Under the pieces are notes generated by a model that saw only the letters and a list, made by a program, of their open reading frames with translations, had not been told where the DNA came from and searched no databases. The translations under genes and the position numbers were made by a program. This document shows, piece after piece, positions 48,003 through 58,720 of a stretch of 64,000 nucleotides of DNA. This DNA comes from Helicobacter pylori (lineage in GTDB: Bacteria; Campylobacterota; Campylobacteria; Campylobacterales; Helicobacteraceae), in the NCBI RefSeq assembly GCF_016748675.1, contig NZ_CP051534.1, positions 1,302,001-1,366,000 on the forward strand, read 5' to 3'. Within the stretch, counting starts at the first letter, position 1. Each line of letters opens with the position of its first letter.

Positions 48003-48514
48003 ACCCCTAAACTAGCCCTAATCGCGCTAGAAGAAATCGGTGCATCAATGCCTTTTAAAGGGAAATAACGCCCCTTAAATTGGATCTCTTCATAGCCAAT
48101 CCTTTCAAAAACCACTAATTCCACCCTTTTTAAAAGCTCTTTAGCGTTAGTCCAAGAAGAAAGATGCCTCAAGCAATCCGCTCCTATGATTAAATAAAGC
48201 GTTTTAGGGCGGTAGAGTTTTTGAAAATGAAGAACGCTTTCTATCGTAGGCACAGCCCTTTCTTGTTTGATTTCAAAATCGCTCAATAGCACCCTAGGCA
48301 TTCCCTTTAAAGCTAATTCTAATTCCTTAAAACGGGTTTTTGCGTCCAAAAAACATGGCTTTTTGAAAGGGTTTTGATAAGCGGGCAAGACAATGAGCTT
48401 AGCGAATGGCAATAATTCTAAAGTTTGCTCAATAATGGCTAAATGAGCCTTGTGCAAGGGATCAAAACTCCCTCCATAGAGCGCCAATTCTTTGTATCTT
48501 AAGACGCTATTCAT
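47999..48514 (-). CDS. nadD: Nicotinate-nucleotide adenylyltransferase
   Basis: NAD synthesis: NaMN plus ATP to NaAD. 171 residues from the ATG at 48514 (a TTG three codons upstream is also possible). Motifs: '[18 protein letters not shown]' (the nucleotidyl-transferase HxGH-type site), '[14 protein letters not shown]' and '[11 protein letters not shown]'. It overlaps the nikR stop by 8 bases and converges on the J-domain gene. Confidence 0.92.
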   Translation of the reverse strand: MNSVLRYKELALYGGSFDPLHKAHLAIIEQTLELLPFAKLIVLPAYQNPFKKPCFLDAKTRFKELELALKGMPRVLLSDFEIKQERAVPTIESVLHFQKLYRPKTLYLIIGADCLRHLSSWTNAKELLKRVELVVFERIGYEEIQFKGRYFPLKGIDAPISSSAIRASLGV

Positions 48515-48953
48515 TGCATTCAAAGCTAGACGCCTTAGTCAATTTAGCGAATTTAACCCCCCTAAGCCCCCCGATTTCTAATTGCAAGCGTTGGATTTCA
48601 AACGAATTGCCTTGTAAAATAATCGTTTCTAAACAATTATGCCCGTCCATATGAATGTGCGTGGTGCATAAAACATGCGTCCCGCTGGCATGCTGAATGT
48701 CTATCATGCGCTGGTTTAATTCCCTTTGATGGTGATCATAAATCACCACAAGCACGGCGATTTTGCTCTCATCATTAGGGTTATCTTCTGCCCAATTGTC
48801 TTCTACTAGTTTTTCTCTGATCATATCGCGCACTAATTCTGAACGAGAAGAATAGCCGTTTTTAATGATGCGGTTGTCTAATTCGTCTAATAAATTTTGT
48901 TGCAAAGAAACCGAAAAGCGGATGATTGAATCGTCTTTATTGGGTGTGTCCAT
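48507..48953 (-). CDS. nikR: Nickel-responsive regulator NikR
   Basis: 148 residues from '[20 protein letters not shown]': a ribbon-helix-helix DNA-binding domain (1-60), then an ACT-like nickel-binding domain with the ligand cluster '[14 protein letters not shown]'. It represses nickel uptake genes and activates urease in H. pylori. The Asp/Asn-rich N-terminal arm before the RHH domain is typical of the H. pylori protein. It faces exbB across a 272-base control region. Confidence 0.96.
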   Translation of the reverse strand: MDTPNKDDSIIRFSVSLQQNLLDELDNRIIKNGYSSRSELVRDMIREKLVEDNWAEDNPNDESKIAVLVVIYDHHQRELNQRMIDIQHASGTHVLCTTHIHMDGHNCLETIILQGNSFEIQRLQLEIGGLRGVKFAKLTKASSFECNE

Positions 48954-48971
48954 TGAGAAAAATCCTTTTTG

Positions 48972-48977
48972 AGTATA
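48972..48977 (-). promoter_or_regulatory. -10 box TATACT of nikR
   Basis: On the minus strand ATTATACTC, 18 bases before the nikR ATG; the transcript would have a leader of only about 10 bases, with AAAGGA as the ribosome site. Confidence 0.45.
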
Positions 48978-49085
48978 ATTTTTTAGCATGATGTTAAAAA
49001 TTTTTCCATGATACTCTTATTGGGTTAGTTTAAGCTTAACGCTATGAATTAGACTAAATTTGGTTATAGTTATCATTAATTGTTA

Positions 49086-49114
49086 TTGACTTGTTATTAT
49101 TAAAACAATATAAT
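49086..49114 (+). promoter_or_regulatory. Promoter of exbB-exbD-tonB with AT-rich operator-like sequence
   Basis: TTGACT (49086-49091), 17 bases, TATAAT (49109-49114): one of the best sigma-70 matches in the window. It is embedded in TATCATTAATTGTTATTGAC and TTATTATTAAAACAATATAA, AT-rich dyads of the kind bound by Fur and NikR. The nikR-exbB gap is known as a target of both regulators in H. pylori; the exact boxes here are inferred. Confidence 0.6.
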
Positions 49115-49225
49115 CAACAATCTAATATTTCTTTATCATTTTTAAGGCATTTATGCGAAAAGTAAGCTTTGTTGCATGCTGTTTTAAGGGCGCTAAAGGG
49201 GTGGTTTTATACAAAAGGAGTTTTT

Positions 49226-49666
49226 ATGGGAGCTGGTTTCTCCATTGGGTTATTGAAAGAATATGTGGATATATTTGTTTTTGCGGTGCTTGGCGTGGCC
49301 AGTTTTTTAGCTTTGTGGTTTGTGATTGAAAGGATTATTTTTTATTCCAAAGTCAATCTGAAGGCTTATACGGACGCGGACGCTTTAAATTTAGATTTGA
49401 CTAAGAATTTAACCATTCTTTATGTGATCTATTCTAACGCACCCTATGTGGGCTTACTGGGAACAGTGTTAGGGATTATGGTCACTTTCTATGATATGGG
49501 GATTAGTGGAGGGATGGACGCTAAAACGATCATGGTAGGTTTGTCTTTAGCTTTAAAAGCGACCGCTCTAGGGCTTGCAGTAGCGATCCCTACGCTCATT
49601 GCATATAACGGCTTATTGAGAAAATCCGATGTGTTGAGTGAAAAATTCAGGATCATGTCCAAATGA
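49226..49666 (+). CDS. exbB: ExbB energy-transducing membrane protein
   Basis: 146 residues from the ATG at 49226, fixed by AAAGGAG 6 bases upstream; upstream ATGs lie in the leader. Three helices, with the ExbB/TolQ/MotA core '[20 protein letters not shown]' and '[20 protein letters not shown]'. It forms the proton channel that powers TonB-dependent iron, haem and nickel uptake. It overlaps exbD by 4 bases. Confidence 0.95.
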   Translation: MGAGFSIGLLKEYVDIFVFAVLGVASFLALWFVIERIIFYSKVNLKAYTDADALNLDLTKNLTILYVIYSNAPYVGLLGTVLGIMVTFYDMGISGGMDAKTIMVGLSLALKATALGLAVAIPTLIAYNGLLRKSDVLSEKFRIMSK

Positions 49667-50052
49667 GAAGCGTCAGAAGAGGCGATGGGCTCAATATTGT
49701 CCCTTTCATTGATGTGATACTTGTTTTATTGGCGATTGTGTTAAGCGTTTCTACTTTTATCGCGCAAGGTAAGATTAAAGTCAGTCTCCCTAACGCTAAA
49801 AATGCGGAAAAATCCCAGCCAAACGATCAAAAAGTGGTGGTGGTTTCGGTAGATGATCATGACAATATTTTCATTGATGACAAGCCGGTTAATTTAGAAG
49901 CGTTAAGAGAAGCGATCAAACAAATCGATCCCAAGATCTTGATTGATTTAAAAAGCGACAAAAATTCTCGTTTTGAAACTTTTATCAGTATTATGGATAT
50001 TTTAAAAGAGCATAATCATGAAAATTTCTCCATCTCCACGCAAGCTCAGTAA
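49663..50052 (+). CDS. exbD: ExbD energy-transducing membrane protein
   Basis: 129 residues; one N-terminal helix with the proton-binding Asp in '[18 protein letters not shown]', then a periplasmic domain. It overlaps tonB by 35 bases, so the three genes are tightly coupled. Confidence 0.95.
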   Translation: MRSVRRGDGLNIVPFIDVILVLLAIVLSVSTFIAQGKIKVSLPNAKNAEKSQPNDQKVVVVSVDDHDNIFIDDKPVNLEALREAIKQIDPKILIDLKSDKNSRFETFISIMDILKEHNHENFSISTQAQ

Positions 50053-50878
50053 AGTTTCAACGAGTGTCAGCTTTTTAATCTCTTTTGCCCTATACGCTAT
50101 AGGGTTTGGCTATTTTTTACTGCGCGAAGACGCCCCAGAGCCTTTAGCGCAAGCGGGGACCACTAAGGTTACCATGAGTTTAGCCAGCATTAACACCAAT
50201 TCTAAAGTGAAGACGAATGCCGAATCCGCTAAACCCAAAGAAGAGCCTAAAGAAAAACCAAAAAAAGAAGAACCCAAAAAAGAGGTAACAAAGCCTAAGC
50301 CTAAACCCAAGCCAAAACCAAAACCCAAGCCTAAGCCTAAACCCAAACCTGAGCCAAAACCCAAGCCTAAGCCTGAGCCAAAACCAGAGCCAAAACCTGA
50401 ACCTAAAGTTGAAGAACCTAATAAAGAAGAGCCTAAAGAAGAACCCAAAAAAGAAGAAGCTAAAGAGGAAGCTAAAGAAAAAAGCGCTCCTAAACAAGTA
50501 ACGACTAAAGATATAGTCAAAGAAAAAGACAAGCAAGAAGAGTCTAACAAGACTTCTGATGGGGCCACTTCTGAAGCTCAAGCGTATAACCCAGGGGTGA
50601 GCAACGAATTTTTAATGAAGATCCAAACCGCTATTTCTTCTAAAAACCGCTACCCTAAAATGGCGCAGATTAGGGGCATTGAGGGCGAAGTGCTAGTGAG
50701 CTTTACGATCAATGCTGATGGGAGCGTTACGGACATTAAAGTCGTCAAAAGCAACACGACAGATATTTTAAACCATGCGGCTTTAGAGGCCATTAAAAGC
50801 GCGGCGCACTTGTTCCCTAAACCAGAAGAAACCGTGCATCTAAAAATCCCTATCGCTTATAGCTTGAAAGAAGACTGA
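50018..50878 (+). CDS. tonB: TonB energy transducer
   Basis: 286 residues: an N-terminal membrane anchor (VSFLISFALYAIGFGYFLL), a long extended spacer (about 65-165) of Lys-Pro and Glu-Pro dipeptides ('PKPKPKPKPKPKPEPKPKPK' and further KEEPK units), and a globular C-terminal domain from about 195 ('YPKMAQIRGIEGEVLVSFTI' … 'HLKIPIAYSLKED'). The spacer is coded by repetitive 6- to 12-base units, so its length may vary by recombination without loss of frame. Confidence 0.95.
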   Translation: MKISPSPRKLSKVSTSVSFLISFALYAIGFGYFLLREDAPEPLAQAGTTKVTMSLASINTNSKVKTNAESAKPKEEPKEKPKKEEPKKEVTKPKPKPKPKPKPKPKPKPKPEPKPKPKPEPKPEPKPEPKVEEPNKEEPKEEPKKEEAKEEAKEKSAPKQVTTKDIVKEKDKQEESNKTSDGATSEAQAYNPGVSNEFLMKIQTAISSKNRYPKMAQIRGIEGEVLVSFTINADGSVTDIKVVKSNTTDILNHAALEAIKSAAHLFPKPEETVHLKIPIAYSLKED

Positions 50879-50951
50879 TTAGTCTTTTCTTTTAAGGGCG
50901 GTTTTTAAGCCTTAAAAGTTAGGCCAAAACCCCTATTTTTCGCAATTTACC

Positions 50952-50966
50952 AAAAAAAAAAAAAAA
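50952..50966 (+). repeat. Poly-A tract (15 A) upstream of the Hop gene promoter
   Basis: Fifteen A in a row, ending 53 bases before the -10 box at 51020. Homopolymers of this kind placed beyond the -35 region tune transcription of other H. pylori adhesin genes by slipped-strand changes. Confidence 0.9.
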
Positions 50967-51019
50967 CAAAATCTCTAAAATTTAGAGCTAGAATTAGCCA
51001 TAAAATTCCATTTATTGCT

Positions 51020-51025
51020 TATAAT
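51020..51025 (+). promoter_or_regulatory. -10 box TATAAT of the Hop gene
   Basis: GCTTATAATATG, 46 bases before the ATG; ribosome site AAAGGAG 7 bases before the ATG. Confidence 0.65.
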
Positions 51026-51071
51026 ATGAAGTTTCTTTGTATCAAAGAAAAATCTAATAAAAGGAGAAAAC

Positions 51072-53153
51072 ATGAAAATCAAAAAATCCCTCTTGCTCTC
51101 TCTTTCTCTCATGCTCTCATTATCAAGGGCTGAAGACGACGGATTTTACATGAGCGTGGGCTATCAGATCGGCGAAGCGGTCCAAAAAGTGAAAAACACT
51201 GGAGCATTGCAAAATCTTGCAGACAGATACGATAATTTGAGCAACCTTTTAAACCAATACAATTACTTAAATTCCTTAGTCAATCTAGCCAGCACGCCGA
51301 GTGCGATTACCGGTGCGATTGATAATCTAAGCTCAAGCGCGATTAACCTCACTAGCGCTACCACCACTTCCCCGGCTTATCAAGCTGTGGCTTTAGCGCT
51401 CAATGCCGCCGTAGGCATGTGGCAAGTCATAGCCCTTTTTATTGGCTGTGGCCCTGGCCCTACCAACAATCAAAGCTACCAATCGTTTGGTAACACACCA
51501 GCCCTTAATGGGACAACCACCACTTGCAATCAAGCGTATGGGACAGGTCCCAATGGCATCCTATCCATTGATGAATACCAAAAACTCAACCAAGCTTATC
51601 AGATCATCCAAACCGCTTTAAACCAAAATCAAGGGGGCGGGATGCCTGCCTTGAATGACACCACCAAAACAGGGGTAGTTAACATACAACAAACCAACTA
51701 TAAGACCACCACACAAAACAATATCATACAGCACTATTATGATGAAAATGGGAAAGAGGTTCCAACCTATTATTCAGGCGGATCATCATTCTCGCCTACA
51801 ATACAATTGACATACAACAATAACGCTGAATACCTTTTGCAACAAGCCGCTACTATCATGCAAGTCCTTATGACTCAAAACCCCCATGTGCAAACGAGCA
51901 ATGGCGGTAAAGCGTGGGGGTTGAGTTCTACGCCTGGGAATGTAGTGGATATTTTTGGCCCTTCTTTTAACGCTATTAACGAGATGATTAAAAACGCTCA
52001 AGCCGTTTTAGAAAAAACCAAACAGCTCAACGCTAATGAAAACACCCAAATCACGCAACCAAACAATTTCAACCCCTACACTTCTAAAAATAAGCAGTTC
52101 GCTCAAGAAATGCTCAATAGAGCCAACGCTCAAGCAGAGATTTTAAATTTAGCTAAGCAAGTAGCGGACAATTTCCACAGCATTCAAGGGCCTATCCAAG
52201 GGGATTTGGAAGAATGTAAAGCAGGATCGGCTGGCGTGATCACTAATAACACTTGGGGTTCAGGTTGCGCGTTTGTGAAAGAGACTTTAAACTCTTTGGA
52301 GCAACACACCGCTTATTATGGCAACCAGGTCAATCAGGATAGGGCTTTGTCTCAAACCATTTTGAATTTTAAAGAAGCCCTTAACACCCTGAATAAAGAC
52401 TCTACAGCGATCAATAGCGGTATCTCTCACTTGCCTAACGCCAAATCTCTTCAAAACATGACGCATGCCACTCAAAATCCTAATTCCCCAGAAGGTTTGC
52501 TCACTTATTCTTTAAATGCAGACAAATACAACCAGCTCCAAACCATCACGCAAGAATTAGGCAAGAACCCCTTTAGGCGCATCGGCGTGATTGACTACCA
52601 AAACAATAACGGGGCGATGAATGGGATCGGCGTGCAAGTGGGTTACAAACAATTCTTTGGCAAAAAAAGGAATTGGGGGTTAAGGTATTATGGCTTTTTT
52701 GATTACAACCATGCTTATATCAAATCTAATTTTTTTAACTCGGCTTCTGATGTGTGGACTTATGGGGTGGGAATGGATGCGCTTTATAACTTCATTAACG
52801 ATAAAAACACCAACTTTTTAGGCAAGAACAACAAGCTTTCTGTGGGGCTTTTTGGTGGCTTTGCGTTAGCTGGGACTTCGTGGCTTAATTCCCAACAAGT
52901 GAATTTGACCATGATGAATGGCATTTATAACGCTAATGTCAGCACTTCTAATTTCCAATTTTTGTTTGATTTGGGCTTGAGAATGAACCTCGCTAGGCCC
53001 AAGAAAAAAGACAGCGATCATGCCGCTCAGCATGGCATTGAACTAGGTTTTAAAATCCCTACGATCAACACCAACTATTATTCTTTCATGGGCGCTGAAC
53101 TCAAATACAGAAGGCTCTATAGCGTGTATCTCAATTATGTGTTTGCTTACTAG
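51072..53153 (+). CDS. hopN: Hop-family outer-membrane protein (HopM/HopN type)
   Basis: 693 residues. It has the Hop layout: signal peptide (SLLLSLSLMLSLSRA), then the mature start 'EDDGFYMSVGYQIGEAVQKV', a variable Asn/Gln/Thr-rich passenger-like middle with cysteine pairs ('GCGPGP', 'TTCNQAYGTG', 'LEECKAG', 'WGSGCAFV'), and a C-terminal beta-barrel beginning around residue 500 ('NGIGVQVGYKQFFGKKRNWG') and ending in aromatic 'VYLNYVFAY'. By position behind tonB it corresponds to HP1342, one of the near-identical hopM/hopN pair. Short CT runs in the signal region are too short to be a phase switch. Confidence 0.88.
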   Translation: MKIKKSLLLSLSLMLSLSRAEDDGFYMSVGYQIGEAVQKVKNTGALQNLADRYDNLSNLLNQYNYLNSLVNLASTPSAITGAIDNLSSSAINLTSATTTSPAYQAVALALNAAVGMWQVIALFIGCGPGPTNNQSYQSFGNTPALNGTTTTCNQAYGTGPNGILSIDEYQKLNQAYQIIQTALNQNQGGGMPALNDTTKTGVVNIQQTNYKTTTQNNIIQHYYDENGKEVPTYYSGGSSFSPTIQLTYNNNAEYLLQQAATIMQVLMTQNPHVQTSNGGKAWGLSSTPGNVVDIFGPSFNAINEMIKNAQAVLEKTKQLNANENTQITQPNNFNPYTSKNKQFAQEMLNRANAQAEILNLAKQVADNFHSIQGPIQGDLEECKAGSAGVITNNTWGSGCAFVKETLNSLEQHTAYYGNQVNQDRALSQTILNFKEALNTLNKDSTAINSGISHLPNAKSLQNMTHATQNPNSPEGLLTYSLNADKYNQLQTITQELGKNPFRRIGVIDYQNNNGAMNGIGVQVGYKQFFGKKRNWGLRYYGFFDYNHAYIKSNFFNSASDVWTYGVGMDALYNFINDKNTNFLGKNNKLSVGLFGGFALAGTSWLNSQQVNLTMMNGIYNANVSTSNFQFLFDLGLRMNLARPKKKDSDHAAQHGIELGFKIPTINTNYYSFMGAELKYRRLYSVYLNYVFAY

Positions 53154-53296
53154 GTGGCACAAATCCTCTTTTTAAGGGGGTTTCATTGCGAAATGCCCCT
53201 ATGCACTTATGAGTTTTGATTAAAATTTAGTTGTTCATAAAAGCATGAAAGCCTTTTACAAATAATTCCTTTAATTTTGTTTTTAAAAAACGCTTT

Positions 53297-54025
53297 TTAA
53301 CTTTTTTTCATTTTCTTTTCTATGAAAATGTTCAAGCATTCTATGAGCAAGGCAAAACCAATACCCGCATACAAATAATTTTTATCAACATGCAAATGCA
53401 AGCCTTCTAAAAACAAAAACACGCCCACAACGAGCAAAAACACAAAGGCTAAAGTTTTGATGCGATAATGCCTTTCAATAAAATCGCCAACGATTTTGGA
53501 AAAAAACATCATCACGATTACAGATAAAATAATAGCAAACGCCATGACTTCTAGGTGTTTAGCGATCCCAATAGCCGTGATCACAGAGTCTAAAGAAAAG
53601 ACAATGTCTAAAAACATGATTTCTATTAAAGCGATGAAAAAGCCAAACGCTTTTTCTTGGCGTTTTTCTTTAGGGTAGATCTGCTCTTTTAATTCCACTA
53701 ACGCTTTAAAAGCCAAAAACGCCCCCCCTGCAAGCAGCACCACATCACGCCATGAAAAGCTCATGCCCGCTATAACAAATAAAGGTTTTTGCAAATGGCT
53801 GATGAAAAACAAACTCCCTAAAAGCCCTATACGAGCGATCATGGCTAATCCCAAGCCTAAAATCATGGCCTTATTTTGCTGGTGTTTGGGGAGTTTATAA
53901 ACCATCACCGTGATAAAAATGATATTATCAATCCCTAGAACGATCTCTAAAAGCGTGAGCGTAGCCAAGGAGACTATGCCATGCGGTGTAGAAAGAGCGT
54001 CTAAGAGTGAGGATAAAAATTCCAT
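53297..54025 (-). CDS. TerC-family membrane protein
   Basis: 242 residues, about seven helices with the paired acidic motifs 'TLLEIVLGIDNIIF' and 'IMFLDIVFSLDSVITAIG' of the TerC/YjbE family. Related proteins export or handle metals (Mn) and assist membrane-protein metallation; older names refer to tellurium resistance. It is the last gene of the gapA-pgk-corA-terC unit, 6 bases after corA. Confidence 0.88.
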   Translation of the reverse strand: MEFLSSLLDALSTPHGIVSLATLTLLEIVLGIDNIIFITVMVYKLPKHQQNKAMILGLGLAMIARIGLLGSLFFISHLQKPLFVIAGMSFSWRDVVLLAGGAFLAFKALVELKEQIYPKEKRQEKAFGFFIALIEIMFLDIVFSLDSVITAIGIAKHLEVMAFAIILSVIVMMFFSKIVGDFIERHYRIKTLAFVFLLVVGVFLFLEGLHLHVDKNYLYAGIGFALLIECLNIFIEKKMKKS

Positions 54026-54031
54026 AAAAGG

Positions 54032-54988
54032 CTACAACCAGCCTTTCTTTTTAAAATAGAGCACAGGCAAAATCGTAGAAATCGCCATGACAATCAGCGC
54101 GAAAAGATACCCGTATTGCCATTCTAACTCCGGCATGAATTTAAAATTCATGCCATAAATCGTGCCAATCAATGTGGGGGGCATCATCGCCATAGTCGCC
54201 ACAGTGAAGAGCTTGATGATTTTATTTTGCTCCACATTGACTTGAGAAGCGAACAGGTTTTGAATGTTATCAAGCGAGTTGAGATTGACCGTTGTAGACT
54301 CCACCAAAGAGCTAAAATCGGTTAAAATGATATTTAAATTATTTTTAGTATCGCTATCCACTTTATTGCTCCTTAGTAATGCGGTGATAATGCGCCGTTT
54401 GTCAAAAAAAGAATCCCTTAAAGCCACATTAAATTCTTGCAAATTGGACAAGCGCACTAAAATATCATCATGCGTAGAAGTTTCTTTGAAAATGATGTTT
54501 TTGCGCAACAGGCTCGTTTGTTTGTTGATCCACTCCAAACATTCCACGCCTTTTTCAAAATACACTTCAAAGATTTTGGTTAGAATATCAAACCCGTCTT
54601 CAAATTTTTTAGGGCTAGCCAAAACCTTTTTTTGGATAGAATCAAAGATTTCTAAAGTCCCGTAATAAATCGTGAAAAGAATATTATTAGACAAAATAAA
54701 GGTCGCCATTTCCGTGTGGAAAGTCTCATTTTCATCCTGATTAGTGAAAAAAGCGTTGATCGTAACGCTGGAGCTGTCTTCCCAGTATTTGGTTACTGAT
54801 GAGACTCGTTGGGAATGATCCGTGTTGTAGTAGATAGCGTATTCTTGGCTTAGAGTGGCTAATTCATTGGGCGTAGGGTTGATTAATTCAAACCATAAAA
54901 CTTCATTTTCTTCTATATCAAAACCATTAAAATCATTAAAGCGTTTTTTAATGACAAATTTTTGCTGTTTGAAAAACACGTTCACCAT
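54032..54988 (-). CDS. corA: CorA magnesium/cobalt transporter
   Basis: 318 residues: a cytoplasmic funnel domain, then two C-terminal helices with the selectivity signature 'IYGMNFKFMPELEWQYGY'. It is the main Mg2+ channel and was linked to Mg, Ni and Co uptake in H. pylori. It lies 15 bases after pgk, so Mg entry is co-expressed with Mg-ATP-using glycolytic enzymes. Confidence 0.94.
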   Translation of the reverse strand: MVNVFFKQQKFVIKKRFNDFNGFDIEENEVLWFELINPTPNELATLSQEYAIYYNTDHSQRVSSVTKYWEDSSSVTINAFFTNQDENETFHTEMATFILSNNILFTIYYGTLEIFDSIQKKVLASPKKFEDGFDILTKIFEVYFEKGVECLEWINKQTSLLRKNIIFKETSTHDDILVRLSNLQEFNVALRDSFFDKRRIITALLRSNKVDSDTKNNLNIILTDFSSLVESTTVNLNSLDNIQNLFASQVNVEQNKIIKLFTVATMAMMPPTLIGTIYGMNFKFMPELEWQYGYLFALIVMAISTILPVLYFKKKGWL

Positions 54989-55003
54989 AAGCGATCCTTA
55001 GAG

Positions 55004-56212
55004 TTAATGGCGTTTATCCAAAACCTCAAAACAAGGTAAAATCTTGCCCTCTAACAATTCTAAACTCGCTCCCCCACCGGTAGAAATGAAACTCATGTTA
55101 TCCTTTTCGCCCGCGCGGTTGATCGCATCAATGGTATCGCCCCCACCAATGAGCGAGAAAGCGTAAGTGTCAGCGATTTTGTGGGCTAAAAAGGTTGTAC
55201 CTCTAGCGAATTCTTGTTTTTCATGCACGCCTAAGGGGCCATTCCATAAAATGGTGGGTGCGCTCTCTATGACTTCAGAAAATAATTTCACGCTCGCAGG
55301 CCCTATATCAGCGATCTTGTGTTTAGGCTCAATGTCTTGGACGGGTGAAATTTTGATGTGTTTGGGGTTAAGGATATCATCAGTGGTTACAGCGTCTATG
55401 GGTAAATAGACTTTGACTTTTTTTTCTCTCGCGCTTTTTAATAACTCTAAGGCGTCTTTTATCAAAGCGTCTTCTACAGAAGAATCTTGCACATCATAGC
55501 CTAATGCTTTTAAAAAGGTGTTGCTCATCGCCCCGGCAATGATGAGCTTATCAATGAGATCTAAAATGTTTTTTAATAGGGTGAGTTTGGAGCTGACCTT
55601 AGCCCCCCCTACAATCAACAATAGAGGGCGTAAAGGGTGGTTAAACGCTTGATAAAACGAATCAATTTCTTTTTTGAGTAAAAACCCGCTCACTTTAATA
55701 GGGGCGAATTTGGCGGTGCCATAAGTGCTGGCATGCTTTCTGTGGCTCGTGCCAAAAGCGTCATTCACAAACACATCGCACAAGCCCGCTAAATCTTTAG
55801 CCAGATTTTCATCATTTTCTTCTTCGCCTTTTAAAAAGCGGATGTTTTCTAAAAGAAAAATCCTTGTGGGTGCGTTTTCGTTTAAAGCTTGCTTGAGTTG
55901 CGCGATGTTTTGAGAAAAAACCACTTCATGGTTTAAGAGCCTTTCAAGGCGTTTCAAAAAAGGCTTTAAGCTCAATTTTTCTTCAACCCCTTTAGGGCGG
56001 CCCAAATGGCTCACTAAAATAATATCTTTAGCCTTATTGTCAATACAAAATTGGATGGTAGGCAAGCTCTCTCTAATGCGCGTGTCATCGGTAATGTTCA
56101 AATTTTCATCTAAAGGCACATTAAAATCCACTCTAATAAGCACCCTTTTATGGCCCACTTCCACTTCTTGAATGTTTTTAACATTTTGCATAAACGACAT
56201 TTTAGCTAACAT
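55004..56212 (-). CDS. pgk: Phosphoglycerate kinase
   Basis: 402 residues, complete: 'KRVLIRVDFNVPLDENLN', 'LVSHLGRPKGVEEK', 'LWNGPLGVHEK' and 'FSLIGGGDTIDAI'. It catalyses ATP formation from 1,3-bisphosphoglycerate, or the reverse in gluconeogenesis. It follows gapA by 15 bases, pairing two consecutive steps. Confidence 0.96.
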   Translation of the reverse strand: MLAKMSFMQNVKNIQEVEVGHKRVLIRVDFNVPLDENLNITDDTRIRESLPTIQFCIDNKAKDIILVSHLGRPKGVEEKLSLKPFLKRLERLLNHEVVFSQNIAQLKQALNENAPTRIFLLENIRFLKGEEENDENLAKDLAGLCDVFVNDAFGTSHRKHASTYGTAKFAPIKVSGFLLKKEIDSFYQAFNHPLRPLLLIVGGAKVSSKLTLLKNILDLIDKLIIAGAMSNTFLKALGYDVQDSSVEDALIKDALELLKSAREKKVKVYLPIDAVTTDDILNPKHIKISPVQDIEPKHKIADIGPASVKLFSEVIESAPTILWNGPLGVHEKQEFARGTTFLAHKIADTYAFSLIGGGDTIDAINRAGEKDNMSFISTGGGASLELLEGKILPCFEVLDKRH

Positions 56213-56227
56213 GAAAAATCCTTTCTT

Positions 56228-57229
<1,002 letters not shown>

Positions 57230-57308
57230 TTATTTAAAAACCACCATTCTATCACAAATGCTCTTAAATAAAGGCATTCTTAAGGGGTTCTGTCTCATTA
57301 AGTATCAG

Positions 57309-58010
57309 TCATAAACTAAAATCAAAATCCTTATGATAAACCTCTCTGTGGGCGTTTTGGATGCTTGTAAAAACCCCACTCCCTAAAAACCCCCTAGATA
57401 AGGGGCTAGGGTGAGGGGCTGTGATGATGATATGCTTATTAGGGGGAATTAGCGCGATCTTTTTTTGGGCGACTTTCCCTAATAACACCACGATTAAAGG
57501 GGCGGTCGTTTCAAAAAGACGCGTCAGTATTTGATCGCTAAAAGCTTCCCAGCCAATATATTGGTGCGAAGCGGCTTGGTTTTTTTCCACGCTTAAAATG
57601 GCGTTCAATAACAGCATGCCCCTTTTAGCCCACGCGCTCAAATCCCCACAACAAGGCACAGGCACGCCCAAATTCGCATGCAATTCTTTAAAAATATTTT
57701 TTAAGCTTGGGGGGATGGGGGCGTTTTTTTCCACGCTAAAGCTTAAGCCCATCGCCACCGGCAATTCTTGCTCATTGTCTAGGTAGGTGGAATGGTAGGG
57801 GTCTTGCCCTAAAAGGATGATTTTAACCGCACTAGGGGGCGTTAAATTGAGCGCATAAAACAGATTAGAGCTTTTAGGGAAAATGGTTTTAGGGCTTTTT
57901 AGGGCTTCTAGGTAGCGTTTTTCTATTTCTAAAAAATAAGGCTTTTTAAATTCGCTTTGCAAAAACTCCCGCCAAGCCAAACTCAAAGGAGCGTAGTCAA
58001 AAAGCTTCAT
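57309..58010 (-). CDS. ung: Uracil-DNA glycosylase
   Basis: It removes uracil from DNA. 233 residues, family 1: water-activating '[11 protein letters not shown]', '[11 protein letters not shown]' and the DNA-intercalating '[15 protein letters not shown]'. Its ATG overlaps the plsC stop by 4 bases. Confidence 0.95.
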   Translation of the reverse strand: MKLFDYAPLSLAWREFLQSEFKKPYFLEIEKRYLEALKSPKTIFPKSSNLFYALNLTPPSAVKIILLGQDPYHSTYLDNEQELPVAMGLSFSVEKNAPIPPSLKNIFKELHANLGVPVPCCGDLSAWAKRGMLLLNAILSVEKNQAASHQYIGWEAFSDQILTRLFETTAPLIVVLLGKVAQKKIALIPPNKHIIITAPHPSPLSRGFLGSGVFTSIQNAHREVYHKDFDFSL

Positions 58011-58720
58011 GCGTTTAATTCATGGTAGTGTTTTAAATACTCTTTTTGCATGCGTTCTTGTAATTCTTCATACCAGGTGGGCGAGTTAAAATCAGGCGTA
58101 TAGCTTTCTAGCATGACTAAACGGGTGCGCGCTTTATAGGCTTCTAGGGGCTTGGAATTAAAGATTTTAATGGAATTGATTAACACCATGGGCTGGATTT
58201 TGAGCTGGAATTTTTCGGCGATGATTTTAGCCCCTTGCTTGAAAGGGAGGAATTTTTCTCCCCCTTTGCCTCTAGTGCCTTCAGGGAAAATCACTAAAGG
58301 GCGGTTTTGGTCTAGCTTTTCCTTACACGCTTTCAAAAGGCTCACAATCCCCTTTTTATCCTCTCTGTCAATTAAAATCATTCCCGTATCCGTTAAGGCA
58401 TGCCCATAAAAAGGGATTTCGCCCAACTCTTTTTTAGCGATCCAGCAAATATTGCTAGGGTGGTAGGCTTCTAAATAAATAATGTCTAGTAAGCTTTGGT
58501 GGTTTAAAACAACGAGTTTAGCGTCCGTATCAAAAGCGCCTATTTTTTCTAAATGAACCCCGGTAAGGGAAAAAAAGCACGAACAAGCCCTACGGCTGGA
58601 GCGGGCGTTATTGTTTTTGCGGTTAAAATAATTGAAAACAATGATAACAGCTAGTCCTATAGCGATCACTAAAGCCCTATAAATCGCTCTTAAACGATTG
58701 GACTTTTTATTTGACTTCAT
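58007..58720 (-). CDS. plsC: 1-acyl-sn-glycerol-3-phosphate acyltransferase
   Basis: It makes phosphatidic acid at the inner membrane. 237 residues: N-terminal helix ([17 protein letters not shown]), acyltransferase box '[10 protein letters not shown]' (NHxxxxD) and '[12 protein letters not shown]'. It overlaps the preceding gene by 14 bases and ung by 4. Confidence 0.93.
   Translation of the reverse strand: MKSNKKSNRLRAIYRALVIAIGLAVIIVFNYFNRKNNNARSSRRACSCFFSLTGVHLEKIGAFDTDAKLVVLNHQSLLDIIYLEAYHPSNICWIAKKELGEIPFYGHALTDTGMILIDREDKKGIVSLLKACKEKLDQNRPLVIFPEGTRGKGGEKFLPFKQGAKIIAEKFQLKIQPMVLINSIKIFNSKPLEAYKARTRLVMLESYTPDFNSPTWYEELQERMQKEYLKHYHELNA

Noticed and set aside
50110..50581. Two long minus-strand ORFs opposite tonB (Gly/Ser-rich and Phe/Arg-rich)
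   Set aside because: They mirror the Lys-Pro repeat of tonB; low complexity, no start signals.
51078..51125. CT-rich run in the Hop signal sequence as a phase switch
   Set aside because: The dinucleotide runs are interrupted and only three to four units long, shorter than switching tracts in other hop genes.
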